Assembly: GCA_016214125.1 (NCBI GenBank)
Contig: JACRPC010000044.1
Coordinates: 1 to 64,000, forward strand
From: Rhodospirillales bacterium
GTDB lineage: Bacteria > Pseudomonadota > Alphaproteobacteria > Rhodospirillales > WMHbin7
Direction: 5' to 3'
DNA length: 64,000 nt
Of this stretch, positions 11,528 through 20,298 are shown in pieces; position 1 is the first letter of the stretch, and every line of letters starts with the position of its first letter. The position numbers were made by a program, and so were the translations under genes. A model generated the notes under the pieces. The model made no database searches and was not told the origin of the DNA. It saw only the letters and a program-made list of their open reading frames with translations.

Positions 11528-12615
11528 GCGCTTCGCTGTTCGATCCCTTCGCGCTCGGCGATCTGGTTCTGCCCAATCGGGTGGCGATGGCGCCGATGAC
11601 CCGCAGCCGCGCCGAGCCGGGCGGCCTGCCCAGCCGCTTCGCCGCCCAGTATTACGCCCAGCGCGCCGGCGCCGGCCTGATCGTCAGCGAGCCCAACGGC
11701 GTCAATCGCGAATCCCAGGGCTATCCGCGCACGCCAGGCCTTTACACGCCCGAGCAGATCGCCGCCTGGAAAACGGTGACCGACGCCGTCCACGCCAAGG
11801 GAGGCCGCATCTTCAGCCAAATCTGGCATACTGGGCGCATCGGCCACGCCAAGGGCAATCCGTATGGATTGGAACCGGTGGGCCCTTCGGCGATTGCCGC
11901 CAAGGGCAAGATCTTCACCGATTCCGGCATGCTGCCCTTCCCCGAGCCCAAGGCGATGAGCGCCGACGACATCGCCCGCACCATCGCCGATTTTGCACAG
12001 GCCGCCGCCAACGCGCTCAAAGCGGGCTTCGATGGTATCGAGATTCACGGCGCCAACGGCTATCTGTTCGATCAGTTCTTCTGCGACGCCGTCAATCTTC
12101 GCACCGACCGTTATGGCGGGTCGATGGCCAATCGCCTGCGCTTTCTTTGGGATGTGCTGGACGCCATCAAGCAGGCGATCCCGATTGGGCGCGTCGGCGT
12201 GCGGCTATCGCCCTTTGGCACCTATAATGACATCACGCACAGCGATCCCAAGGGGCTGATCGAGGCCTTGATCGACGGTCTCGACAAGGCCGGCGTCGCC
12301 TATGTCCATCTGATCGAGCCGGAAGTGTCGGGCGACCGCGAGGCCAAGGTGACCGAGGCGCTGCCGCCGGTCCGCCAATGGGCCCGCGCCCGTCTGTCGA
12401 GGCCGTTGATCGTGGTGGGCGGCTATGATCGCGCCCGCGCCCAGGCGGTGCTTGGTGCCGGCGAGGCCGATTTGATCGCCTTCGGACGGAATTACATTTC
12501 CAATCCGGATCTGGCCGAAAGGCTAAGGCGCGATCTGGCGCTCACGCCGCCCAACCGGGCCACCTTCTACACCCAGGGCCCCGAGGGCTATATCGACTAC
12601 CCGGCGGCGAGTTAG
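11524..12615 (+). CDS. Old Yellow Enzyme family FMN oxidoreductase (alkene reductase)
   Basis: This is a TIM-barrel FMN enzyme that reduces activated C=C bonds of enals, enones or nitro-compounds with NAD(P)H. Seen are the FMN loop [13 protein letters not shown], the substrate-binding His175/Asn178 pair in [14 protein letters not shown], the catalytic-type Tyr of TDRYGGS, and the phosphate loops VVGGYD and [11 protein letters not shown]. The ATG at 11524 overlaps the GH4 stop; one at 11518 is also possible. Length (363) is typical of NemA/XenA-like members. The in vivo substrate is unknown. Confidence 0.93.
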   Translation: MSASLFDPFALGDLVLPNRVAMAPMTRSRAEPGGLPSRFAAQYYAQRAGAGLIVSEPNGVNRESQGYPRTPGLYTPEQIAAWKTVTDAVHAKGGRIFSQIWHTGRIGHAKGNPYGLEPVGPSAIAAKGKIFTDSGMLPFPEPKAMSADDIARTIADFAQAAANALKAGFDGIEIHGANGYLFDQFFCDAVNLRTDRYGGSMANRLRFLWDVLDAIKQAIPIGRVGVRLSPFGTYNDITHSDPKGLIEALIDGLDKAGVAYVHLIEPEVSGDREAKVTEALPPVRQWARARLSRPLIVVGGYDRARAQAVLGAGEADLIAFGRNYISNPDLAERLRRDLALTPPNRATFYTQGPEGYIDYPAAS

Positions 12616-13385
12616 ACCTTGCTCGACCAGACCGGCTTGCGCTTCTCCATGAAGGCGTTCAGGCCCTCGACCGGATCGGGGGTCGCCATCAATTCCTTGA
12701 GATAGATCGCCTCGACGATGTCGAGTTCGGCCTCGACGCGGGTCAGCATGGCGTGGCGCACGGCGCGGGTGGCGAAGCGCACCCCGGTGGCACTCATGGT
12801 GGCGAAATAGCGGTCAAAATAAGCCAGAGCGGCGGCTTCCGGATCGTCGGAGACGTCGTTCACCAACCCGTATTCCTGGGCGGTGAGCGCCGAAACGCTG
12901 CGGCCCGAGAGCAGCAAATCCTCGGCCTGGGCGCGGCCCATGCGCTCGGGCAGGATGCAGCTTCCCACCGGCGCCATGGTGCCCAGCTTGACTTCGGGTT
13001 GGCCGAACAGCGCGTCGGTGCCGGCGAAGATCAGATTTGCGGTCAGCGCCAGTTCCAGGCTGCCGCCGACGCACTGGCCGCGCACCAGCGCGATCAAGGG
13101 TACCGGACAGCGCAGCATCTTCTTGATCGCCCGGTGCAGCTTGGGCACCAGCGTCTCGACCAGGCCCGGCAGATGTTCGGGGATCGAGGCGCCGAAGCCG
13201 AAATGCGGTCCCTCGTGATCGAGGATGACGGCGCGCAGATCGGGGCTGGCGACGTTCTTGGTGAAGACCTCGTCCAAGGCCTCGATCATGGCGATGTCGA
13301 CGATGTTGCCTTTGGGCGTGGCCAGACGGGTGCGCAAAAGCGTGCCGTTGCGTTCGGTCCAGGTTTTGATCGGGGCGGCGCTCAT
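12612..13385 (-). CDS. dch: Cyclohexa-1,5-dienecarbonyl-CoA hydratase (crotonase family)
   Basis: In anaerobic benzoate breakdown this enzyme hydrates the dienoyl-CoA formed by benzoyl-CoA reductase. The protein has the crotonase oxyanion-hole strands HFGFGASIPEH and GQCVGGSLE, and both catalytic glutamates (Glu111 in GGSLELAL, Glu131 in FGQPEVKLG). The blocks MAPVGSCILPERMG and YLKELMATPDPVEGLNAF match Dch proteins of Thauera and Magnetospirillum as I recall them, more closely than general enoyl-CoA hydratases. It lies downstream of a benzoate-CoA ligase on the same strand, which supports the role. Its stop overlaps that of the convergent flavoenzyme gene by four bases. Confidence 0.82.
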   Translation of the reverse strand: MSAAPIKTWTERNGTLLRTRLATPKGNIVDIAMIEALDEVFTKNVASPDLRAVILDHEGPHFGFGASIPEHLPGLVETLVPKLHRAIKKMLRCPVPLIALVRGQCVGGSLELALTANLIFAGTDALFGQPEVKLGTMAPVGSCILPERMGRAQAEDLLLSGRSVSALTAQEYGLVNDVSDDPEAAALAYFDRYFATMSATGVRFATRAVRHAMLTRVEAELDIVEAIYLKELMATPDPVEGLNAFMEKRKPVWSSKV

Positions 13386-13423
13386 CGACGGGCTCCTCGG
13401 CGGCTGGGGTGGCGGGCGGTCCT

Positions 13424-13491
13424 ATTGTCGGACAATCGGAGTGTACGGACCCGCGCCCGCCTGTCAACCGGCAGGCTTGAATATCGATATT
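13424..13491. promoter_or_regulatory. Cluster of three dyads before the dienoyl-CoA hydratase gene
   Basis: The 125-base gap between ligase and hydratase holds three inverted repeats. ATTGTC-G-GACAAT at 13424-13436 fits the TTGT-N3-ACAA operator style of GntR/FadR-type regulators. GCCTG-N8-CAGGC is at 13459-13476, and the perfect palindrome AATATCGATATT at 13480-13491. The first lies about 40 bases upstream of the hydratase start and could control it. The second could be a ligase terminator. Confidence 0.5.
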
Positions 13492-13510
13492 TAGTTTCTA
13501 TTACAAACGC

Positions 13511-15040
13511 CTAAGAGGATGCCGCCTCGGCCACCAGGCGCTCGCGCAGCTTGAAGCGCTGCATCTTGCCGGTCGGCGTGCGCGGCATCGCCTCGATGAA
13601 CCGCACATGGCGCGGGCATTTGTAGATGGCGAGATTTTGGCGCAGCGTTTCGACCACCCGCTGCTCGAGGGCCTCCAAGGGCTCGCCCGGGTCGGCGACC
13701 GCGAACAGGGTGAGCCGGATCAAGCCATCCTTGTTGGGCGCACCGACCGCGGCGGCCTCCAGAATGCCCGGCACCGTCATCGCCACTTCCTCGACCTCGG
13801 TCGGGCTCACCCACTGGCCAGAAATCTTCAGCATGTCGTCGGCGCGGCCCGGCGTGTACCACCAGCCATCCTCGTCGAAGGCAAAGACGTCGCCGGTGCG
13901 CCACCAGCCGTCCTTGAAGACGGCGGCGGTCAGCTCGGGCTTGTTGCGATAGCCCTTGAAGACCGACGGCATCTGCACCCAAAGCGTGCCCGACTCGTTG
14001 GGGGCGCCGATGGCGTTGCCCTCGCCGTCGGTGATCTTCACCTTCACCCAGGGCACCGGCTTGCCGCAAAAGCCGGGCTTGAGGGCGGTGGGCGTGGTGG
14101 TGATGAAGAGGAACAGCACCTCGGTGGTGCCGATGCCCTCGAGAAGGAGACTGCCGGTGGCGTCCATCCAATTGCGGCACACGCCCTCGGGCAGGCGCTC
14201 GCCGGCCGAGACATAGGCGCGCACCTTCTTGAAGCAGTCCTTACCGGCGATGCCTTCGCTCAGGATGCGCTGGTACATCGAAGGCACGCTGTAGACGATG
14301 TCGGGCTTCTCGCGTTCGACGATGGCCGCCACGATCGCCGCATCGGGCCAATCCTCGTTGAGGATCATCGTGGCCCCCACCATCAGCGTGCCCATCATCC
14401 CGCAGGCGATGGCGTAGGTGAAAAAGAGCTTCGAGGTCGAGAACACCCGATCGCCGCCCTTGACCGACATCCAGCGGGTATGGCGCTCGCCGGGCTCGAT
14501 GCTGCCATGCATGTGCTCGACGCCCTTGGGCTTGCCGGTGGTACCCGAGGTGTAGGAGAGCAGGCAAAGCTCGTCGGGCCGCATGTCGGCCGACTGGCGC
14601 GTTTCCGGCTGGCCGGCCAGGAAGGCGGCGAAACCCTCGCCCGGCCCGTCGCGCACCTCGACGCGGGGGAAGGGATTGACCTGACCCTTGAGCGATTCGA
14701 CCAGGGGCAGGAAATCGCGATCGACCAGGATCAGGGGCGCACCGCTGTCTTGCATGATGTAGGCGATGTCGGCGCCGACCAGGCGGGTGTTGAGCGAGCA
14801 GGAAACGGCGCCCGAGCGCATGATGCCGAGATAGGCACAGACCAGATCGGGCGTGTCTTTCATCAGCAGCAGAACCGGCTGGCCGCGCTTGACCCCAGCC
14901 GCCCGCACCGCATGGGCGAAACGGTTGACGCGCTTTTCCAAAGCATCGTAGGTGAGCGTCCAGGCGCCGGCGATCACCGCCAATTGGCTGCCGCGTCCTT
15001 CCTTGAGCGCGGGATCGAGAATGACATCGGCGGCGTTCAT
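13511..15040 (-). CDS. Benzoate-CoA ligase (class I adenylate-forming enzyme)
   Basis: It activates benzoate (or a close analogue) to benzoyl-CoA with ATP, the entry step of benzoyl-CoA pathways. The 509 residues show the adenylation P-loop SYTSGTTGKPKG, the A5-type GIGTTEVLFLF, the hinge-region GWWRTGDVF, DDMLKISGQWVSPTEVE and the C-terminal catalytic lysine in RTPTGKMQRFKLR. FFTYAIACGMMGTL is typical of benzoate-CoA ligases. GGAGG stands six bases before the ATG. The same-strand hydratase and DUF2889 genes support a role in aromatic acid use. The alternative, a 2-aminobenzoate-CoA ligase, cannot be excluded. Confidence 0.9.
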   Translation of the reverse strand: MNAADVILDPALKEGRGSQLAVIAGAWTLTYDALEKRVNRFAHAVRAAGVKRGQPVLLLMKDTPDLVCAYLGIMRSGAVSCSLNTRLVGADIAYIMQDSGAPLILVDRDFLPLVESLKGQVNPFPRVEVRDGPGEGFAAFLAGQPETRQSADMRPDELCLLSYTSGTTGKPKGVEHMHGSIEPGERHTRWMSVKGGDRVFSTSKLFFTYAIACGMMGTLMVGATMILNEDWPDAAIVAAIVEREKPDIVYSVPSMYQRILSEGIAGKDCFKKVRAYVSAGERLPEGVCRNWMDATGSLLLEGIGTTEVLFLFITTTPTALKPGFCGKPVPWVKVKITDGEGNAIGAPNESGTLWVQMPSVFKGYRNKPELTAAVFKDGWWRTGDVFAFDEDGWWYTPGRADDMLKISGQWVSPTEVEEVAMTVPGILEAAAVGAPNKDGLIRLTLFAVADPGEPLEALEQRVVETLRQNLAIYKCPRHVRFIEAMPRTPTGKMQRFKLRERLVAEAASS

Positions 15041-15082
15041 GCGTCCTCCAGGTCTCGATTTTTTTGTGCGTGTCGTCCCCTA

Positions 15083-15112
15083 TTGCCTAACGCGGGAAGG
15101 CGATCAAGGCAA
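15083..15112. promoter_or_regulatory. Inverted repeat upstream of the benzoate-CoA ligase gene
   Basis: TTGCCT at 15083-15088 and AGGCAA at 15107-15112 form a dyad with 18 bases between. It lies about 45 bases before the ligase start. It is a weak candidate operator. Confidence 0.25.
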
Positions 15113-15133
15113 GATGGGAATCAACCGGTCCGC

Positions 15134-15685
15134 TCACGCCCCGGTGTAGAAATCCGGCCAATGGCGCTTGACCACCGGACTGGTGGCGGCCAGCGCGTGG
15201 CAGGTATCCAGAAGCGCCGGCTTGGCGCCCTCGGCCTTTGGCTTTTCGCGTCCGCGCCTCGCCACCGCAACTGTCTGGTAGGCGCAGGCCGGAATGGGAC
15301 CGAGCAGCAGATCGGTCAGATGGGTGCAACCCTGGGTCTTGCCCAGGGCGGTGCGCACCGCCTGGTGCCAGCCTTGGCCGATGCGCTGGCCGATCAATTG
15401 ATCGTAGGCCGGCTCGATCCGGTTGCAGTAATGGAAGGGCGAAGCCTCGACCGCCACCGCGATCGCCGTGATCTCCAACTCGGCCGTCACCGTCACCCGC
15501 ACCCGCATGCCGTGGATCGGTTCGCCCGCCCGAATGCCACCGCGATCGACATTGTCGAACGAGTAGGTTTTGGCATCAGTCATCGTGGCATCGATGTCCC
15601 AAAGCCCATCCTCGCGCTCATAGCCCAAGGCCTGGATGTCGCGGCTGTGGATCAGCTTGCGCGGCTGGGGTCGGGGAAAGCTCAT
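15134..15685 (-). CDS. DUF2889 family protein
   Basis: This 183-residue protein fits the DUF2889 family: an N-terminal RKLIHSRDIQALGYEREDGLWDIDATMTD-like block, then GEPIHGMRVRVTV, and a C-terminal GCTHLTDLL motif with a conserved Cys. No signal or membrane segment is present. GAGAGG precedes the ATG. The family has no established function that I can name. Its placement upstream of, and on the same strand as, the benzoate-CoA ligase gene suggests a link to aromatic acid metabolism, which is an inference from context only. Confidence 0.75.
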   Translation of the reverse strand: MSFPRPQPRKLIHSRDIQALGYEREDGLWDIDATMTDAKTYSFDNVDRGGIRAGEPIHGMRVRVTVTAELEITAIAVAVEASPFHYCNRIEPAYDQLIGQRIGQGWHQAVRTALGKTQGCTHLTDLLLGPIPACAYQTVAVARRGREKPKAEGAKPALLDTCHALAATSPVVKRHWPDFYTGA

Positions 15686-15793
15686 CGCGGACCTCTCTTT
15701 GGAAATTGCGCCGGCTATGCTGACGAGCGCGAGGCCGCGATGCAAGCGCCACGTCTCTTCCACCCTTCCCTTTATGGCGATAAAGTGCCGCGC

Positions 15794-16591
15794 ATGCTGA
15801 AAGGCTTGCAAGGATGGCGGGAAACCATGTCGGGAGCGGCGCTGCTGCTGTCGATGATCCTGCATCTGTGCCTGATCTTCGCCATTTGGGGCGATCGTTT
15901 TCCCCGCTTCCGCCCGAGGCCCGAGCTTCCGCCCCTGATGGTCGATATCGTGGTGCTGGAATCCCCGGAGGAAAAGACCCCCGAGCCGCCGAAACCGCCG
16001 CCCGCCCGCACCCCTTCGCCGCAACGCCCGCCGGATTCGTCCGAGGCCCCGCCCGCGCCACCGCCACCGCCCAAGCCCCTATTGACGCCGGGACGGATCG
16101 CCAAACAATCAACGCCCGGCGGCTCGGGGCCTGAGCGCACAGCGGAAAAGGCGCCGCAAATCCAGGCCATACCCAACACGCCCGGCCCCGAGCGCAAGGG
16201 CGAACTTGGCCTCAGCCTGGGGCCGATGGGGCCGACCGCGCCTGAGATGGGCGTCGCCACCCAAAGCGAGCGCGATTTTCTGTTAAGCCAAATTCTTGCC
16301 GTCCAGGGCCGACCGCTTTCGGTCTGGGGCATTCAAGGCGTGGTCCGTCTTCGCGTCGATGTGCTGGCCGACGGGACACTGGGCCCGCCCTTCGAGGCCT
16401 CGAGTCCCTATCGGCCGGACAAGGCCATCGCCGATTATGAGGGGCTGCCGCGCGCCGATCCCCGGCGCGGGCTGATGGAAAGCCTCTATGTCGCGCTTCG
16501 GGTGGCGCAGCCCCTGAAACTCACGCCCGAGATGCGGGCCAAGGCGCCTTTCCAAGCGACCCTCGACTTCCGAACTCTGGATGTGCCTTAA
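15794..16591 (+). CDS. TonB/TolA-like membrane-anchored proline-rich protein
   Basis: The protein has a short cytoplasmic N-terminus and one membrane segment (about residues 13-32, SGAALLLSMILHLCLIFAIWG). A long Pro/Lys/Glu-rich periplasmic linker with PEPPKPPPARTPSP-type runs follows. The C-terminal domain of about 100 residues contains VRLRVDVLADGTLGPPFEASSP, like a TonB/TolA C-terminal fold. Start choice is uncertain: ATG 15794 is used, with 15740 and 15827 in the same frame. No exbB/exbD or tolQR adjoins it. It would couple inner-membrane energy to an outer-membrane partner, if that assignment is right. Confidence 0.65.
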   Translation: MLKGLQGWRETMSGAALLLSMILHLCLIFAIWGDRFPRFRPRPELPPLMVDIVVLESPEEKTPEPPKPPPARTPSPQRPPDSSEAPPAPPPPPKPLLTPGRIAKQSTPGGSGPERTAEKAPQIQAIPNTPGPERKGELGLSLGPMGPTAPEMGVATQSERDFLLSQILAVQGRPLSVWGIQGVVRLRVDVLADGTLGPPFEASSPYRPDKAIADYEGLPRADPRRGLMESLYVALRVAQPLKLTPEMRAKAPFQATLDFRTLDVP

Positions 16592-18747
16592 GGAACCGGC
16601 ACGCTGGGATAGGTACCATCCGCCGGTTCCGAGGGCCGCCCCCATTTCCCCGCCCCGTCGCGATTGACGATCAGGTTAAGGAGCGACACCACCGGCCGTT
16701 TGTCGAAACGCTTGTCGATCAGCCCCATCATCTCCTGGCAGGCCTGGTTGGCATCCTTGGGATTGCGATAGGCGCGCGGGCTGGTCATGGCGACGAAGGC
16801 GTTGGCGACCGACAACACCCGCGCCGTCATGGCGATCGCCTCGCCGGAGAGGCCCAAGGTGCCGCTGCCGTCATAATTCTCGCCCAAATGGCGAATGGTC
16901 TCGACGACGCCCTTTTCCAGATCGACCCGTTCGAGAAGATCGGCGCTGATCAGGTTGCTTTCGTGCAAGACGCGGCGCTCTTCGGCGCTCAGATCGCCCA
17001 CCTTGGTCAAGAGCTCCAAGGGAATGAACATCTTGCCCAGATTCATCAAGCGCCCCGCCATCTCGATGGTTTCGAGGTCTTTGGTGGGCAGTTCCATTTC
17101 CTTGGCGATGGCGCGCCCGAGCGAGGCGACGCGCTGGGAATGGAAGGCGGTGTGGTGGTCGCGCCGGTCGATGACGTTGAGCAAGAGGTCAATCAGTTGC
17201 TTGAGGCGGGTCTCGCCGCGCTCGCGCTCGAACAGCAGTTCGGTGATGTCGGAGAGCACGATCAGGATGCCGTTGCGCGACGGACCGACGGCCAGGGGAA
17301 TGTGTTCGCCCTGATAGGTGCGCATCCCGCCGCCGACATCAAGCCGATAGAGATCGCGCGCCGGCTCGCCGTTCTGAAGAACATGCTCCAAGGTCTCGAT
17401 CACCGGCTCGGCCTGAACCGGCCCCCAAACGCTCGACAGGCTCTTGCCCAGCAGGTCCTCGGCCGGCATCGCCGCCAACCGGGCGGCGGCGGCGTTGGCG
17501 AAGGTGATGTGCAGGTCGGAATCGACGGCCAGGATCTGGGTCGGCTGACTGTCGCTCATCACCTTGAGGAAGCTCATCACCTGTTCGAGATGCAGGGCGG
17601 TCTTGCGGTACTGGCCGGCGGCGCGCGCCGAGCGAACCGAACTGCCGTGCCGCCACAATGCGACGACGCCGACGGCGGTGCCGGCGATGATCAGCAGGAA
17701 GACGGTGAGCATCGTGGTCAGGCGGGATTCGGTGTCGGCCAGGGCCTCCTTGCGGTCGATCTTGCGCACCAGCACCCAGGGCGTGGCCCCGATGGCACGC
17801 GACACCACCAGCACGTCGGCGCCCGTATAGTCGCGCGCCAGCGCGAACTCGCCCGGTTTCTGCAAGGCGACCGCATCGGCCAGATCGGGAGTCGCCAAGG
17901 CCAGCGATTTTTGCAAGGGTCGGCTGCCATCGGCCAAAGGCGAAAGATATTCGATCTGCTGATCGGCACGCCGGACCAGATAGGTTTCGGCGCTGCTGCT
18001 CACCTCGCCCGGTTGCTTCAGGCGATCGAACAGGTCGGCGCCGACCAACTTGACGCCCAGAATGACGCCGATCGGCCGGGCGCTGTCCTTGCTTTCCTGG
18101 ATGGCATAGACCGGACGGGCGAAGCCGATGGTTGGAATGCCGTCGCCAAGCTGATGCAGGTCGGCCAGGCCGGGCTTGCCATCCGCCGCTTGCAGCAGAG
18201 CGGCGCGCAAGGGTGCCGTCAGAGCCGGAAAGCCCGGGCTGGACACCAAGATGCGTCCGGAGAGATCGGCCAACGCCAAGCCGGCACCGCCGGGGCGTTC
18301 GATGTTGGCGGCCACCGCCGCCTGGGTCGAGGTGAAGCTGTTGCGTTCGGCCAGCGCGGTGAGGAGATTGCGCAGATATCCCAACTGCCCGATTTCATCG
18401 GTCGGACGGCCGGCCGCGCCGGCCAGGGCGCGAATCACCTCGGTCATATAGATTTGCAAGGACGCGTTGTCGGCTAGGCCGCGCAGCACTTTGTGGCTGG
18501 CCTCGACCCAATCGGCAATGGCAGCCGCCCGCCCGTCGGCGACCAAGCCCAGGCGCGCCTGCCAGGCGATCAAATCGCGCTGGCGCTCTTGCTTGACGAA
18601 AAGAACCGTTCCCGCCACGCCGGCCAAGGCGACCAAGCCGATGATGAGACCAATCACCATCGAGGTCCGAGCGATCTTTTGTTCGCCCTCGCGGAATTCC
18701 GCCTCGGTGACGTCCAGATGTTTGGCTTGGGTCGATTTCGCGATCAT
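16588..18747 (-). CDS. Membrane sensor with PAS and degenerate HD-GYP domain
   Basis: The 719-residue protein has a membrane segment at about 28-52, a periplasmic sensor region of about 290 residues with a Cache-like pattern, and a second segment at about 345-366. A PAS domain (about 402-500, ILAVDSDLHITFANAAAARL) and a C-terminal HD-GYP-like domain (about 520-695) follow. In canonical HD-GYP proteins the domain cleaves c-di-GMP. Here the HD dyad reads MN (GRLMNLGK, residues 565-572), the HHExxDGxGYP block reads HLGENYDGSG, and VAD reads VAN. Catalysis is therefore doubtful, and a c-di-GMP- or signal-binding role is possible. It is divergent from the type I secretion operon. Confidence 0.85.
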   Translation of the reverse strand: MIAKSTQAKHLDVTEAEFREGEQKIARTSMVIGLIIGLVALAGVAGTVLFVKQERQRDLIAWQARLGLVADGRAAAIADWVEASHKVLRGLADNASLQIYMTEVIRALAGAAGRPTDEIGQLGYLRNLLTALAERNSFTSTQAAVAANIERPGGAGLALADLSGRILVSSPGFPALTAPLRAALLQAADGKPGLADLHQLGDGIPTIGFARPVYAIQESKDSARPIGVILGVKLVGADLFDRLKQPGEVSSSAETYLVRRADQQIEYLSPLADGSRPLQKSLALATPDLADAVALQKPGEFALARDYTGADVLVVSRAIGATPWVLVRKIDRKEALADTESRLTTMLTVFLLIIAGTAVGVVALWRHGSSVRSARAAGQYRKTALHLEQVMSFLKVMSDSQPTQILAVDSDLHITFANAAAARLAAMPAEDLLGKSLSSVWGPVQAEPVIETLEHVLQNGEPARDLYRLDVGGGMRTYQGEHIPLAVGPSRNGILIVLSDITELLFERERGETRLKQLIDLLLNVIDRRDHHTAFHSQRVASLGRAIAKEMELPTKDLETIEMAGRLMNLGKMFIPLELLTKVGDLSAEERRVLHESNLISADLLERVDLEKGVVETIRHLGENYDGSGTLGLSGEAIAMTARVLSVANAFVAMTSPRAYRNPKDANQACQEMMGLIDKRFDKRPVVSLLNLIVNRDGAGKWGRPSEPADGTYPSVPVP

Positions 18748-18954
18748 GCGCGCGATGCCGTCAAAGTCCTTGTTTTCCCTATATCCCCCATCTTGGCAGC
18801 ATTGCGATCAAAAGAGAACGCCCGATCAACGGGGTTCCACTCTTTCCATAAAAAGGTGCTATAATTTCGGGTTACTTGCGGGCGGCTCTTGCTGGGAATT
18901 ACCAGATTGAAAAACAATATAAAAATATCCAATTGACCGTTGGTAGTGCGGGGA
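18748..18954. promoter_or_regulatory. Divergent promoter region of the sensor and the type I secretion operon
   Basis: This 207-base gap separates the minus-strand sensor from the plus-strand tolC-like gene. Its right half is AT-rich (AAAAACAATATAAAAATATCC), consistent with promoters. No clear operator dyad was found. Confidence 0.4.
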
Positions 18955-20295
18955 ATGGGTCGACGATTCGCGTGGGGGTGCGTTGGTGTTTTCGGGCTGG
19001 TGCTGATTCCCATGGCGGGCAAGGCCGGGGAGTCCTTGCCGGGTGTTGTCCGCAAGGCCGTGACCAACCACCCCGAACTGGCCGCCGCAAAAAGCCAAAA
19101 TCGCGCCGCCCGGGCCGATCTGGGTCAGGCGATCGCCAATTTTCTGCCGACCCTCGATTTCAAGGCCGGGTCGGGCTCGGAAATCAGCAACAACGCGTCG
19201 ACACGCGGCCGCACCGGCCGCCGGGAAGAGGCCAATGTCGAGCAGTGGCGCAGCGAGGGCAGCCTGACGCTGGCACAGACCCTGTTCGAGGGCTTCAGCG
19301 GCACCAGCCGCTATGATCGGCAAAAACAGGTCATCGCCGCCTCGGCGCACACGGTGCGTTCGGTCGCCGACACGGTGGCCCTCGGGGCGATCGAGGCCTA
19401 TCTCGAAGTGCTGCGCCAGCGCGAGGTGCTGAAGCTCGGCCAGGAGAATCTCGACGAACACAACCGTATCCTCATTCAGATGCGTCAGCGCGAGCAGGCC
19501 GGGCGCGGTCGGCGGGCCGACACACTGCAGGCCCAGGGACGCTACGCGCTGGCCCACAGCACCCTGGTCGCCACCCGCCAGCGCCTGAAGGAGGTCGAGG
19601 TTCAATACACCAAGGCGGTCGGCGAGGCGCCACCCGACGAGCTCGACCCGGTGGCCACCCCCGACGACCTGATGCCCCAAAACCTCGCCGATGCCGAAAG
19701 CAAGGCACTGGCCGCCAATCCGCTGCTCTCGGCCGCCCAGGCCAACATCCGCGCCAACCAGGCGGTGAAGCGCGAGGCCGAATCGAATTGGTGGCCGAAA
19801 ATCAGCGCCGAGGTCAATGTCGGGCGCGCTCGCAATCTCGACGGCGTCAAGGGCATCAACAACGAAACCCTGGCGATGCTGGTCTTTCGCTACAACTTCT
19901 ACAAAGGCGGCGCCGACCTCGCCCGGGTGCGCGCCGAAACCGAGCGCATCTCAGAATCGATCCAAAAGAGCTTGCAGGTGCGACTCGCCGTCGAGGAGGA
20001 TGTGCGCAAGACCTGGCATGCCCTGCAAGCGACCCAGGAACGCCTGCTCGATCTCGAGGATTATGTGAAATCCTCGACCGAGGTGCGCCAAGCCTATCTC
20101 GATCAATTCTCGCTGGGCGAACGAACCCTGCTCGATCTTCTCGACAGCGAAAACGAGCTCTACAACGCCCGCGTCATGCTGCTGGCGGCGCGTCACGCCG
20201 AAGCGTTCGGCTATTATCGCCTGCTGGCGGCCATCGGCGCGCTTCTGCCGACGCTCGACGTGCCCCTGCCCGATGAAGCGCGGAACACGGAGTAG
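18955..20295 (+). CDS. TolC-family outer membrane channel of a type I secretion system
   Basis: This is the outer-membrane exit duct for a type I exporter. A signal peptide (MGRRFAWGC...AGKAGES) leads into helical TolC repeats: EAYLEVLRQREVLKLGQENL, the second-half RYNFYKGGADLARVRAE, and a terminal GERTLLDLLDSENELYNAR block characteristic of TolC proteins serving T1SS. The ATG at 18955 is chosen; TTG 18940 and GTG 18946 are possible. It heads a tight three-gene operon: three bases to the ABC gene, then thirteen to HlyD. Confidence 0.92.
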   Translation: MGRRFAWGCVGVFGLVLIPMAGKAGESLPGVVRKAVTNHPELAAAKSQNRAARADLGQAIANFLPTLDFKAGSGSEISNNASTRGRTGRREEANVEQWRSEGSLTLAQTLFEGFSGTSRYDRQKQVIAASAHTVRSVADTVALGAIEAYLEVLRQREVLKLGQENLDEHNRILIQMRQREQAGRGRRADTLQAQGRYALAHSTLVATRQRLKEVEVQYTKAVGEAPPDELDPVATPDDLMPQNLADAESKALAANPLLSAAQANIRANQAVKREAESNWWPKISAEVNVGRARNLDGVKGINNETLAMLVFRYNFYKGGADLARVRAETERISESIQKSLQVRLAVEEDVRKTWHALQATQERLLDLEDYVKSSTEVRQAYLDQFSLGERTLLDLLDSENELYNARVMLLAARHAEAFGYYRLLAAIGALLPTLDVPLPDEARNTE

Positions 20296-20298
20296 CCC

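Noticed and set aside
13607-15790. Very long plus-strand frame continuing upstream of the TonB-like gene
   Set aside because: It lies antisense to benzoate-CoA ligase and the DUF2889 gene, whose families are clear. Its translation is low-complexity Arg/Gly/Ala/His as expected of a GC-rich shadow. Only the part from about 15794 is coding.
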